Below, piece by piece: positions 1 through 8,534 of a stretch of 64,000 nt of DNA. This stretch comes from Ancylomarina sp. DW003. Lineage in GTDB: Bacteria; Bacteroidota; Bacteroidia; Bacteroidales; Marinifilaceae. The translations under genes and the position numbers were made by a program. The DNA is taken from the NCBI RefSeq assembly GCF_029029505.1, contig NZ_JAKJSD010000013.1, forward strand, positions 1 through 64,000. The letters are read 5' to 3'. The notes beneath the pieces are model-generated. The model made no database searches and was not told the DNA's origin. It was given only the letters and a program-made list of their open reading frames with translations. Position 1 is the first letter of the stretch; every line of letters begins with the position of its first letter.

Positions 1-29
1 TCGGGCTGATTACAGCGCCAAAGCGGGTG

Positions 30-62
30 CAAAGATAACAGCTTTTTATTTCTAATTCCAAA
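30..62 (-). promoter_or_regulatory. Leftward Bacteroidota-type promoter, unit 1 of 3
   Basis: Read on the minus strand there is a -7 box TATCTTTG (30-37) and a -33 box TTTG (59-62) with a 21-bp spacer. This matches the Bacteroidota housekeeping consensus TTTG-N19-21-TAnnTTTG. The sequence after the -7 box reads CACCCGCTTT, which recurs in the two other units. The transcript would leave the window at position 1, so the gene served cannot be seen; strong stacked promoters of this kind are typical of stable RNA operons, but that is inference. Confidence 0.6.
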
Positions 63-166
63 TGAAATTTGAATTTTTTTTAAGTTTTTTTTCTCAAAGA
101 AAATTAACTCAACTTCTCGTTACCATCACCAAAATTTTTAAGAACTTCCCGCTGTATTAGCGGCTG

Positions 167-199
167 CAAATATAAGAAACTTAATTCTAAACTTGCAAA
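167..199 (-). promoter_or_regulatory. Leftward Bacteroidota-type promoter, unit 2 of 3
   Basis: The minus strand carries -7 box TATATTTG (167-174) and -33 box TTTG (196-199), again with exactly 21 bp between them. The start region reads CAGCCGCTAA, close to that of unit 1. Unit 2 lies 137 bp from unit 1. It is either a second promoter for the same leftward transcript or a duplicated copy of it. Confidence 0.6.
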
Positions 200-300
200 T
201 CTTTTTTCGTTTATTTTTTAATTGTTTTTATCGGGACATCCCAATGTTTTCAATACTTACAAACGATTCAAAGATCTTCGCCTCTCTCTTAAAGCGAGTG

Positions 301-333
301 CAAATATAGAGCTTTTAATCCCAACTTTCCTAA
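301..333 (-). promoter_or_regulatory. Leftward Bacteroidota-type promoter, unit 3 of 3
   Basis: The minus strand has -7 box TATATTTG (301-308) followed by CACTCGCTTT, the same start-region pattern as units 1 and 2. The -33 position at 21 bp reads TTAG, one mismatch from TTTG, so this is the weakest unit. It lies 134 bp from unit 2, giving a near-regular period of about 135 bp over the three units. Confidence 0.5.
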
Positions 334-627
334 TGAGAAATGCAAGTTTTTTGAAAGCAATACTTAATGCGCTGAGAGGCAGATAGAATTATTTTTAAAA
401 AAGATTTACAGAGCCTTATTCCAGGGATAAATCGGCTCTCAAAAAACAGACTAATCATTGAGAATAATTTATAAAGACACAAAAGCTTATTACATCTTAT
501 AAGAATACTCATTCATCGAATAATTAAGCTATAAAGCAAGTAAAACTGATACATTAGCGTGAAATCTGATTGATTCACAAAGAACTACAAACAAACTGTG
601 CTTCATGAGACAAAAAAAAAAATATCT
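334..627. other. Non-coding AT-rich spacer
   Basis: This stretch separates the leftward promoter array from the rightward promoter of the tricorn-like gene. Short open frames exist on both strands but lack usable starts, conserved domains or a codon pattern like the neighbours. I see no RNA gene, hairpin or repeat in it. Confidence 0.5.
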
Positions 628-658
628 TTTGATAATTTTTCATTTGTCAATAGATTTG
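628..658 (+). promoter_or_regulatory. Promoter of the tricorn-like protease gene
   Basis: TTTG (628-631), a 19-bp spacer and TAGATTTG (651-658) form a full match to the Bacteroidota housekeeping promoter. Transcription would begin near 665, giving a 5' leader of about 70 nt before the ATG at 734. Confidence 0.65.
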
Positions 659-733
659 CCAATCAAGGAATACATCATATTCCAGACACCAGAAAACCGA
701 CTAAAAACAATCTTTTACAATTAAAAACAAACC

Positions 734-3700
734 ATGAATTTAAAAAGACTATTCATCGGTGCCTTCTTACTACTAATAACCATTGGTAGTTGGGCACAAG
801 CCAATCCCCTATGGATGAGATACCCAAATATCTCGCCTGATGGTAAAACCATCGCATTTAATTATATGGGAGACATATATAAAGTGAGTGCTGATGGTGG
901 TGAAGCAATTCGCCTAACATCAAACCCTGCATACGACTATAATGCAATTTGGTCTCCCGATGGCAAACAAATTGCTTTTGCTTCAGACAGAAAGGGTAAT
1001 TTTGACATATATACGATGTCATCTGAAGGAGGAACACCAAAGCGTATCACGACAAATTCAACAAAAGAAATCCCATCATCATATACCCCTAATGGAAAAT
1101 CAATCCTCTTTTCAGCAACTTTAGCTGACAGCTATAAAAATGCAATGTTTCCTAAGGGCTACCTCTCTGAGCTTTATTCTATACCAGTAAACGGTGGACG
1201 TGAAACGCAAATATTAACAACTCCTGCCGAGGATGCTCATTTCAATAAAGCAATGACTCAGATTATCTACACAGATAAAAAAGCTGGAGAAAATGCCTGG
1301 AGAAAACATCACACATCTTCAGTTGCAAGAGATATCCGTTCATATAACGTAAAAAATGGAAAACATGATTTCTTAAGCACCTTCAAAGGAGAAGATCGTC
1401 AGCCTATATATAATAATGATGAATCTGCTATTTATTATCTAAGTGAAAAATCTGGTTCATTCAATATCTGGAAGATGAATACAGACATGGGTAACAACAA
1501 AACACAAATCACAAAATACACGGAAAACCCTGTTCGCTTTCTATCTATTAGTAATAATAACACCCTATGCTACGGATTTAGAGGTGAAATCTACACGCAA
1601 ACAGAAACGGGTAAAGCTGAGAAATTAGATGTAACAATCAGAATTGATCACACCGCCTATAAAAATACTTTCCTAAGTAAGTCGTCAGGTGCTACTGAAA
1701 TGTCTGTATCTCCTAATGGAAAAGAAATTGCTTTTATTATTCGTGGAGAAGTTTTCGTTACTTCAGTTGATTACTCAACGACAAAACAAATAACTAAGAC
1801 CCCTGAACAAGAGCGTAGCGTAAGTTTTAGTCCTGACGGTAAAAGCTTAGTGTATGCTGGTGAAAGAAATGGAAGCTGGAATCTTTATCGTACCAAAATC
1901 AAAAACGAAAGTGAAATCGACTTCACGCATTCGACTCTACTGATAGAAGATGAAATTCTAGCTAATTCTCACGAGACATTTCGTCCAGTATATTCTCCTG
2001 ATGGAAAAGAAATCGCATTTCTTTCAGATAGAACCGAATTGCAAGTGATTAATTTGAAGAGTAAAAAAATCAGAACAATTCTTGAAGGGAAATGGAACTA
2101 TTCGTACACAGATTCAGACTTATACTTTGAGTGGTCTCCAGATGGGAAATGGTTTTTGATGGATTACAATGCAAAAACAAGATGGCCTAACTCAGATATT
2201 GGTTTAATAGATGCTCAAGGTAATGGCAATATTACCGATTTGACAAATTCAGGCTATATTGATGGTGGTGCTAAATGGATTATGGGCGGCAAAGCCATGA
2301 TTTGGGCATCGGATCGTTTTGGAATGCGAAATCATGCAAGTTGGGGATCGCAAAATGATGTTTTTGCCATGTTTTTCACTCAAGATGCTTTCGACCGTTT
2401 TAAAATGAGCAAGGAAGAAGCTGAACTTCAGGATAAGTTAGACAAGGAGAAGAAAAAGACAGAGGCCGACAAGAAGGATGAGAAAAAAGACAAGAAAAAA
2501 AAGAAAGATGACAAAAAAGTTAAACCTCTGGAAATAGATTTAGAAGACTATGAAGATCGTGTTGTACGATTAACCATCAACTCATCTAACTTGGCTGATG
2601 CTGTTATGACTCCTAAAGGCGACAAGTTGTATTACTTAAGCAAGTTTGAAGGTGGACACGATCTTTGGATGCACGATTTTAAAAATGAGGAAACGAAAAA
2701 AGTTCTTAAACTTTCTGGCTATAGTTCTGACATGAGCATAACAAAGGATGGAAAATTTATCTTTTTACGTTCTGGTAGTCATTTTATACGAATTGCAACT
2801 GCAGGAAATAAGCGTAAAAACATTAGCTATCGTGCAGAAATGAATTTAAATGAAGATGCTGAACGCGAATACCTGTATGAGCATGCCTGGAGACAAACCA
2901 AAACAAAATTCTATCGTGAGGATATGCATGGTATCGATTGGGATGCATACAAAGCAGAATACAAACGCTTTTTACCTCATATCAATAACTCTTATGATTT
3001 TGCCGAATTATTAAGTGAATTATTAGGAGAACTTAACGCATCGCACACCGGTTCGGGTGCCAGAGTAAAACGATCAGGTGCTGACAAAACTGCTAGCCTT
3101 GGTGTTTTCTTCGACACCAACTTTAAAGGGAAAGGTTTAAGAATAGCTGAAATTGTTGATAAGTCACCTCTTAAAAAAGCTAAATCTAAAGCCACAATAG
3201 CTTGCATTATTGAGAAAATTGATGGTGTTGAGATTACTGAAGGAATGGACTACTACCCTTTATTAAACCACAAACAAGGTAAAAATACTCTTCTTAGCTT
3301 TTATAATCCTGCGAGTAAAAAACGTTGGGATGAAGTAATAAAGCCAATATCAAGACGACAATTCGATGGATTACTTTACGAGCGTTGGATAAAACAAAGA
3401 AGAGCAGAAACTGAGAAAGTATCAAATGGAAGAATAGGCTATGTTCATATAAAAGGCATGAATGACGGTAGCTTCAGATCCGTTTATTCAGAAGTAATGG
3501 GGCGTTATAATAATATGGAAGCCATTGTGATTGATACCCGCTATAATGGTGGTGGGCATATGCACGAAGATATTGAAGTCCTATTTAGTGGTAAGAAATA
3601 TCTAACACAGTTACCTCGTGGTCAGAAAATTGGAGAACAGCCTCGTAAAAGATGGAAAAAGCCTTCTATCATGCTAATAAGTGAAGGAAATTACTCAAAT

Positions 3701-3991
3701 GCCCACGGAACACCATGGGTTTACAAAACAATGGGACTAGGTAAACTTGTTGGAGCTCCTGTTGCCGGTACAATGACCTCTGTATGGTGGGAATCTTTAA
3801 TGAACGGTAATATGTATTTTGGAATTCCACAAATTGGCTATGTTGATTCAGAAGGAGATTTCCTTGAAAATAAACAATTGGAACCTGACCACAAAGTACT
3901 ATATGATTACGACGTTGTTAGTCAAGGAAAAGATCAACAATTAAGAAAAGCCGTAGAAATACTACTGAAAGAACTTGGTCAGAAAAAATAA
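734..3991 (+). CDS. Tricorn-like S41 peptidase with TolB/WD40-like propellers and PDZ domain
   Basis: Predicted exported serine protease of the tricorn family, which in archaea trims proteasome peptides; in Bacteroidota these proteins carry signal peptides and probably act in the periplasm. Residues 1-23 are a signal peptide ending in WAQA. Residues ~30-330 and ~330-560 hold PD40/WD40-like blades with repeated SPDGK motifs. A very Lys-rich linker lies near 566-600, a tricorn C1-like helical region and PDZ follow, and the S41 core closes the 1085-aa protein. The catalytic tetrad of tricorn can be matched: Ser770-His771 in NASHTG, nucleophile Ser988 in NYSNAHG and Glu1045 in LENKQLEPD. The gene stands alone with its own promoter and terminator. 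The assignment to the family is firm; the in vivo substrates are unknown. Confidence 0.93.
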   Translation: MNLKRLFIGAFLLLITIGSWAQANPLWMRYPNISPDGKTIAFNYMGDIYKVSADGGEAIRLTSNPAYDYNAIWSPDGKQIAFASDRKGNFDIYTMSSEGGTPKRITTNSTKEIPSSYTPNGKSILFSATLADSYKNAMFPKGYLSELYSIPVNGGRETQILTTPAEDAHFNKAMTQIIYTDKKAGENAWRKHHTSSVARDIRSYNVKNGKHDFLSTFKGEDRQPIYNNDESAIYYLSEKSGSFNIWKMNTDMGNNKTQITKYTENPVRFLSISNNNTLCYGFRGEIYTQTETGKAEKLDVTIRIDHTAYKNTFLSKSSGATEMSVSPNGKEIAFIIRGEVFVTSVDYSTTKQITKTPEQERSVSFSPDGKSLVYAGERNGSWNLYRTKIKNESEIDFTHSTLLIEDEILANSHETFRPVYSPDGKEIAFLSDRTELQVINLKSKKIRTILEGKWNYSYTDSDLYFEWSPDGKWFLMDYNAKTRWPNSDIGLIDAQGNGNITDLTNSGYIDGGAKWIMGGKAMIWASDRFGMRNHASWGSQNDVFAMFFTQDAFDRFKMSKEEAELQDKLDKEKKKTEADKKDEKKDKKKKKDDKKVKPLEIDLEDYEDRVVRLTINSSNLADAVMTPKGDKLYYLSKFEGGHDLWMHDFKNEETKKVLKLSGYSSDMSITKDGKFIFLRSGSHFIRIATAGNKRKNISYRAEMNLNEDAEREYLYEHAWRQTKTKFYREDMHGIDWDAYKAEYKRFLPHINNSYDFAELLSELLGELNASHTGSGARVKRSGADKTASLGVFFDTNFKGKGLRIAEIVDKSPLKKAKSKATIACIIEKIDGVEITEGMDYYPLLNHKQGKNTLLSFYNPASKKRWDEVIKPISRRQFDGLLYERWIKQRRAETEKVSNGRIGYVHIKGMNDGSFRSVYSEVMGRYNNMEAIVIDTRYNGGGHMHEDIEVLFSGKKYLTQLPRGQKIGEQPRKRWKKPSIMLISEGNYSNAHGTPWVYKTMGLGKLVGAPVAGTMTSVWWESLMNGNMYFGIPQIGYVDSEGDFLENKQLEPDHKVLYDYDVVSQGKDQQLRKAVEILLKELGQKK

Positions 3992-4023
3992 ACCTGATCA
4001 ACTCAAGGTTAATTACAATGAAA

Positions 4024-4054
4024 GCCGCAAATAACTTAATATTTGCGGCTTTTA
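4024..4054 (+). terminator. Rho-independent terminator after the tricorn-like gene
   Basis: A 10-bp perfect stem (GCCGCAAATA with TATTTGCGGC) with a 6-nt loop is followed by TTTTAT. It lies 33 bp after the stop codon and separates this plus-strand gene from the convergent TonB-domain gene. Confidence 0.8.
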
Positions 4055-4071
4055 TAATTTATTTAAATCCA

Positions 4072-4785
4072 TCAGTGCAATTGAAAATTAATTGGGAAAG
4101 TATATGAAACTTTTACTGGCTTTCCCTTCTGCATACCAGGCTTCCAAGTCGGCATATTACCAATAACTCTCAATGCTTCCTTATCAAGGACTGAATTTAT
4201 TGACCTCAAAATCTTTACTTTTCCGACTTTACCTTCCTTATCAATAACAAAGCCAACATAAACACGCCCTGTAACCTTATTTCTACGAGCAATTTCCGGA
4301 TATTTTACATTCGATTTTATCCAATCACGCAAGCCTCTTGCTCCACCAGGAAATTCGGGCATATTTTCCACCATAACATACAATTGTTCAGTGTCAACTT
4401 CTTCTTCCACTTCTGCAGATAAAGTATAGTCAATAATATTGGTCTTTAAACTTTTCTCATTCAAGTTTACTACTGCATGAACTGTTTCATTATCAAAAAC
4501 CTCAACAAAACATTTAAAATTCTCTTTTTCACTCTTTAATGATAATTCATATAATCCTGCATAAACCTCTTCGAAAATCAATGAATCTTGTTTTTTTTCT
4601 TCATCAACTCCCAATTTTGGTATTGCCACATCTACTCTAGAAGGAATTGTCTGAACGATTAAGTTTCCATATTTTATCTTAGTTTGAATATTATCATCCA
4701 TTTTTCTTACCGTATCAACACTTGTTTGTGCTAATATCGGCAAGCTAATAAGTCCAAAAATAAATATCAAAATCGTCTTACCCAT
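4072..4785 (-). CDS. TonB C-terminal domain protein (secreted, no transmembrane anchor)
   Basis: 237 aa. Residues 1-19 form a signal peptide ending in ILAQ. Residues ~145-237 are a TonB_C domain of the Bacteroidota type: EFPGG, then the KYPEIARR motif, then VYVGFVIDKEGKV and a closing VSYTFPINF strand. The middle part (~30-120) looks like a carboxypeptidase-regulatory-like segment. Standard TonB proteins anchor in the inner membrane with a Pro-rich spacer; this one has a cleavable-looking signal and no Pro-rich spacer, so a classic energy-transducing role is not assured. It is transcribed toward the tricorn-like gene and has its own upstream spacer. Confidence 0.8.
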   Translation of the reverse strand: MGKTILIFIFGLISLPILAQTSVDTVRKMDDNIQTKIKYGNLIVQTIPSRVDVAIPKLGVDEEKKQDSLIFEEVYAGLYELSLKSEKENFKCFVEVFDNETVHAVVNLNEKSLKTNIIDYTLSAEVEEEVDTEQLYVMVENMPEFPGGARGLRDWIKSNVKYPEIARRNKVTGRVYVGFVIDKEGKVGKVKILRSINSVLDKEALRVIGNMPTWKPGMQKGKPVKVSYTFPINFQLH

Positions 4786-4911
4786 CTATTCAACTGTTTT
4801 CTAATTCTGTAAGTGAGATAAAATAGTTTAGAAAATAAATTTAACATCAAATTTTATACCATCTACTATTCTCTCTCGTATAATATAAGGAATTATCAAA
4901 AATTATGAAAC

Positions 4912-4938
4912 AAAAAAACGAGACAGTTCTCTATCTCG
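4912..4938 (-). terminator. Terminator downstream of the PhnA-domain gene
   Basis: On the minus strand CGAGATAGAGAACTGTCTCG (4919-4938) folds into a stem with one mismatch and a 4-nt loop, followed by seven T (4912-4918). It ends the phnA-like/cupin transcript before the TonB-domain gene. Confidence 0.75.
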
Positions 4939-4965
4939 CTAAATATTTTTTTATATTCGATCTTC

Positions 4966-5544
4966 TTATGACTTCTTCACAAATTGCGTTAGAATAACAA
5001 TCATTTGTCCGCTAACACGTCCTTCAATTTGCTCAGCATTGTCGTGAACCAAAGAGATATTACGAACATGAGTTCCTCGTTTTGCAGTGAATCCACCACC
5101 TTTTACATTCAAGTCTTTAATCAAGACTACAGAATCACCAGCTTGCAACACAGCTCCATTGCTATCTTTGTGAACAATCTTCTCATCATCATCCTCACCT
5201 TCACCAGTCGCTTGAGCCCAAGCCATTGTTTCTTCATCTAAATAAAGCATATCAAGCAAATCCTGAGGCCAGCCTTCTCCACGTAAACGGTTTAACATAC
5301 GCCAAGCCATAACTTGAACAGCAGGCACCTCACTCCACATACTATCGTTTAAACATCTCCAATGATTAGGATCCACTTTATCTGTATCTTCTAACTGCTC
5401 AGAGCAAGTAGTACATAGCAATAAGCATTTATCTGCACCCTCTTTTGCTGCTGGTGGCACTTCGTAAATGCCTAAATTATCAATTGCTCCGCATAGCTCA
5501 CATACACTTCCGCTTCTTGCTTGTAGTTCTTTTAAAACACTCAT
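4966..5544 (-). CDS. phnA: PhnA-domain zinc-ribbon protein
   Basis: 192 aa. The N-terminal part has two Cys pairs (CELC at 15-18 and CTTC at 44-47), a zinc-ribbon layout typical of the PhnA/YjdM family. The C-terminal ~70 residues are the PhnA domain, with the signature DSNGAVLQAGDSVVLIKDL and a following LNVKGGGFTAKRGT. E. coli YjdM was named phnA for its place near phosphonate genes, but a phosphonate role has not held up; the function is open. It lies 21 bp after the cupin gene and shares its transcript. Between the two domains sits an acidic linker (GEGEDDDE). Confidence 0.85.
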   Translation of the reverse strand: MSVLKELQARSGSVCELCGAIDNLGIYEVPPAAKEGADKCLLLCTTCSEQLEDTDKVDPNHWRCLNDSMWSEVPAVQVMAWRMLNRLRGEGWPQDLLDMLYLDEETMAWAQATGEGEDDDEKIVHKDSNGAVLQAGDSVVLIKDLNVKGGGFTAKRGTHVRNISLVHDNAEQIEGRVSGQMIVILTQFVKKS

Positions 5545-5565
5545 ATAATAATCGTCTTTTATATT

Positions 5566-5931
5566 TTATTTTGATTTTAACTGTTGATCTATCGGCTTCG
5601 TAATCTTAGATTGAACTTCGCCTGTATGTGCTGTCGATTTATTCTCAATAAGCATAATTTGACATTCTTCTTTTGAAGAAATTCGATGATTTAATCCTTT
5701 TTTCACAATATGAATATCACCTGTTTTCATCTCGAAGCTAGATTCACCTTCAATTTCCATCAGAAGGCTCCCATTTATAATATAAAACAACTCGTCTTCA
5801 TTGGCATGATTATGCCATGGCACTTCATCGCCTTTTATTTTAGCAACTTTCACGTAAACATCATTAACCTCTCCAATAACTTCTGGTGAAAAATAATCGT
5901 TTACATTTTTCAAACAATCTTTCAGGTTCAT
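5566..5931 (-). CDS. Small cupin-domain protein
   Basis: 121 aa, a single cupin barrel. Motif 1 is visible as HNHANEDELFYIINGS (His, His and Glu metal ligands) and motif 2 as GDIHIVKKGLNHR (fourth ligand His). Such stand-alone cupins bind a divalent metal and serve as isomerases, dioxygenases or sugar-binding proteins; nothing here fixes the reaction. No signal peptide, so cytoplasmic. First gene of a two-gene unit with the PhnA-domain gene. Confidence 0.85.
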   Translation of the reverse strand: MNLKDCLKNVNDYFSPEVIGEVNDVYVKVAKIKGDEVPWHNHANEDELFYIINGSLLMEIEGESSFEMKTGDIHIVKKGLNHRISSKEECQIMLIENKSTAHTGEVQSKITKPIDQQLKSK

Positions 5932-6065
5932 AGAATCACGATTTAGTTATAATTTAATATTAGAAACGGAAGAGAATATTAATTTTCAATAGTTCGTCAA
6001 AAGTAACAAATCTATTGGACATATAATCTTTAACCTATATGCTATACACGACTATATATTATAGC

Positions 6066-6099
6066 AAAAAAGCGAGACGGTTTCCCATCTCGCTTTTAT
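6066..6099 (-). terminator. Bidirectional terminator after ppiD
   Basis: AGCGAGA pairs with TCTCGCT (6071-6094), with A-rich sequence on the left (T-run on the minus strand) and TTTTAT on the right. It lies about 50 bp after the ppiD stop codon. The stem sequence resembles that of the terminator at 4912-4938. Confidence 0.75.
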
Positions 6100-6142
6100 A
6101 TTATCAGAGCATCAATGATTAAAAATCATTTTGCCTTTTCTA

Positions 6143-8266
6143 CTAATAGAATTTGTAACGCTTATCTTCAATGTTTGCATTCTCTCTAAGAACTTGCATT
6201 GATTGATAATTTGTACGATACTGGTAGTTTTGGTTCATACGAGCCTTAAATACATTTACTGCATCTTCAGTTAGTTCATCAACCTTCACATCATTTACAA
6301 GAACCATATAAACACCTTGGTTACCTTTAATAGGTGCTGACAACTTAGCTTTTTCAGAATTACTCGCAATAGCAATTACATTTGGCTCAATTCCTGCACC
6401 TGGTATCTGGAACGATTGGAATGATACATCAGCAGCATTCTTAACTTCCAAGTTTTCCTTTTGAGCAACAGACAATAGAGACTGAGCACCTTTAGAATTT
6501 TTACCCATTGAAGCAATCATCATTTCAGCTTTCTTATTCTTTCTAACTTCTCTTTCAATAGTTCCCTGCACATCATTTACTGAAGCATATCCTTCTTCTT
6601 TGATATTTGAAAGTATAGCAACAACAAACTTATTACCAAACTCAAATACAGCTGAATTATCGTTATTTAAAAGAACTGATTCCATATTGTCTGTATTATA
6701 AGCAACACGAACAAGCTCTCTAGAACTTTCAAGACCAGGAATCAATTTAGTATCCTTCTTAAGGTTTGCAACACGGCGAGTTAAATTTTGCTCTGAAATA
6801 GCCTTAAAGAAAGCATCTCTCCCTTGGTTCTCACCAGCAAATTTACGAGCTGCTGCATAAGCTGTCTGGAATGTTTTCTGACTCGCTTCAACCTTACGAT
6901 CAAGAACAGCAATCTGTACTTTTTTAACTGGCTTGCTTAAATTAACAACCTGAATTAAGTGAGCACCAAACTGTGTTGTTACAATCTTAATTTCATTTTT
7001 CTTTGATGAGAAAGCAGCATCGTTAAACTCAGGAACCATACGTCCTTGAGTAAACCAACCTAGATCACCACCATTCACAGCAGAACCTTGATCTTCAGAA
7101 TTAGCTTTAGCTACTTCAGCAAACTTAGCTCCTTTATTAATTAGCTGTTTCAAACTATCAGCCTTCGCTTCAGCAGCTTTAAAATCTCCATTAAGCGGAC
7201 GAATTAAAATATGACGAGCTTTAACTGAATCAGCCATCATCTTAACATCAGCAATCTTTGCTAATTTGTAAGCATCATTCTCGTCATAAGGACCAAAAAC
7301 ATCACCCTTTTTACCTGCAAACATAAAAGCATCAAGCTCTTTGTTCGAGTTCTCATCCTTAGCAAAGTAATATGTATTGAATTTAGTATCTGAATTCAAC
7401 TCCAAGAATTGAGCAACATTTCCTTCTGCAATAAAGTCAGCTTTCATATCTGCGATCCACTTCTCAGTGTATTTAAAATCGTCAGTTGATGGCTCGATAC
7501 TAAAAGGAACGTAGTCAATTTTTCTAGATTCGCCTTGCTTAAAAAGTTCTTTATTATCGTTATAATACGCTTTAATCTCTTCAGCAGTTACATTTACAGT
7601 AGAATCTGAGATTGAATTATAGTTTTTTACAATATAATCGAAAGTAACTTTCTTAGAACCATTAGCAGCCATATTCTTTGCATAAGCAGTAGGAATATAA
7701 AGACCTTTAGCAATTAAAGTATTATACTTAGTTAAGGTTCTTTGAGCAATTAATGATTCTTCAATATTTAACCAGTATGCTTTTTGAGGCGTTCCATCAG
7801 GAGCTGCCATCAGTTGCTTAAGTGTTCTTACAACATTATCCTTATCAAATTGACCATTCTCGCCAGTAAATAACTGACGAATTGTTGGGTCTACATTGTT
7901 ACCTGTAACCATATCCCAAACTTCTTCAGAAGTCAAGCTAATTCCTAACTCATCGTACTCACGATTCATTACGATCTCTTGAACCATTTGTTGCCAAACT
8001 TGCTCTCTGATCTTATCCATTTGATCAGAAGGTATAGAGTTCTGACCTCCCATCATTTTGGTTACTTCTAGGTTGTGGTTGAAACGATTTTGAAAATCAC
8101 GAATATTCACAGATTCCCCTGCAATTTCAGCCATCTCATTTCGTGAGTTTGTTAAAAGAGAACCACCTGATTTTAAGGCGTCACCAGCTATAAATGCCAA
8201 CAAGGCTCCACCAATGATAATTCCTATAAAAACTCCGCGGTTTCTTATTTTCTGTAATGTTGCCAT
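6143..8266 (-). CDS. ppiD: PpiD/SurA-like peptidyl-prolyl isomerase, membrane-anchored
   Basis: 707 aa foldase for newly exported proteins, tethered to the inner membrane. Residues ~11-30 are one transmembrane helix (GVFIGIIIGGALLAFIAGDA). Residues ~40-200 match the SurA_N/PpiD chaperone domain. The parvulin domain begins near residue 348 at KARHILIRPL and runs through GGDLGWFTQGRMVPEF to FGAHLIQV at about 445; a second, degenerate parvulin-like region may follow. Length is slightly above the E. coli PpiD (623 aa) and normal for Bacteroidota. It is a single-gene transcript with a terminator of its own. Confidence 0.92.
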   Translation of the reverse strand: MATLQKIRNRGVFIGIIIGGALLAFIAGDALKSGGSLLTNSRNEMAEIAGESVNIRDFQNRFNHNLEVTKMMGGQNSIPSDQMDKIREQVWQQMVQEIVMNREYDELGISLTSEEVWDMVTGNNVDPTIRQLFTGENGQFDKDNVVRTLKQLMAAPDGTPQKAYWLNIEESLIAQRTLTKYNTLIAKGLYIPTAYAKNMAANGSKKVTFDYIVKNYNSISDSTVNVTAEEIKAYYNDNKELFKQGESRKIDYVPFSIEPSTDDFKYTEKWIADMKADFIAEGNVAQFLELNSDTKFNTYYFAKDENSNKELDAFMFAGKKGDVFGPYDENDAYKLAKIADVKMMADSVKARHILIRPLNGDFKAAEAKADSLKQLINKGAKFAEVAKANSEDQGSAVNGGDLGWFTQGRMVPEFNDAAFSSKKNEIKIVTTQFGAHLIQVVNLSKPVKKVQIAVLDRKVEASQKTFQTAYAAARKFAGENQGRDAFFKAISEQNLTRRVANLKKDTKLIPGLESSRELVRVAYNTDNMESVLLNNDNSAVFEFGNKFVVAILSNIKEEGYASVNDVQGTIEREVRKNKKAEMMIASMGKNSKGAQSLLSVAQKENLEVKNAADVSFQSFQIPGAGIEPNVIAIASNSEKAKLSAPIKGNQGVYMVLVNDVKVDELTEDAVNVFKARMNQNYQYRTNYQSMQVLRENANIEDKRYKFY

Positions 8267-8534
8267 CTAAAAAGATTTAATTATTCTTAAAATAGGCTAC
8301 GAATATACAAAAAAATGAAGAACAACAAGGCTTTTGCGTGAAGAGCTTTTATGCTTTTTATCGATAAATATCGAACCAGTTAAAAATTAGCAAATAAGGG
8401 CTAGAATGACTTACTATAATATCGCAGTATTCTTCTAAAATTGCTGAAATATAAGCTAAAGGATTAAACCAAATACTATTGCTCTACAACATCCCTTTTA
8501 CAAACTATTTCTTCAAATTAAGAATAAAGGCAGC

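Noticed and set aside
598-789. 63-aa open frame ahead of the tricorn-like gene
   Set aside because: It covers the promoter and leader of the real gene, overlaps its signal peptide in another frame and has no recognisable content.
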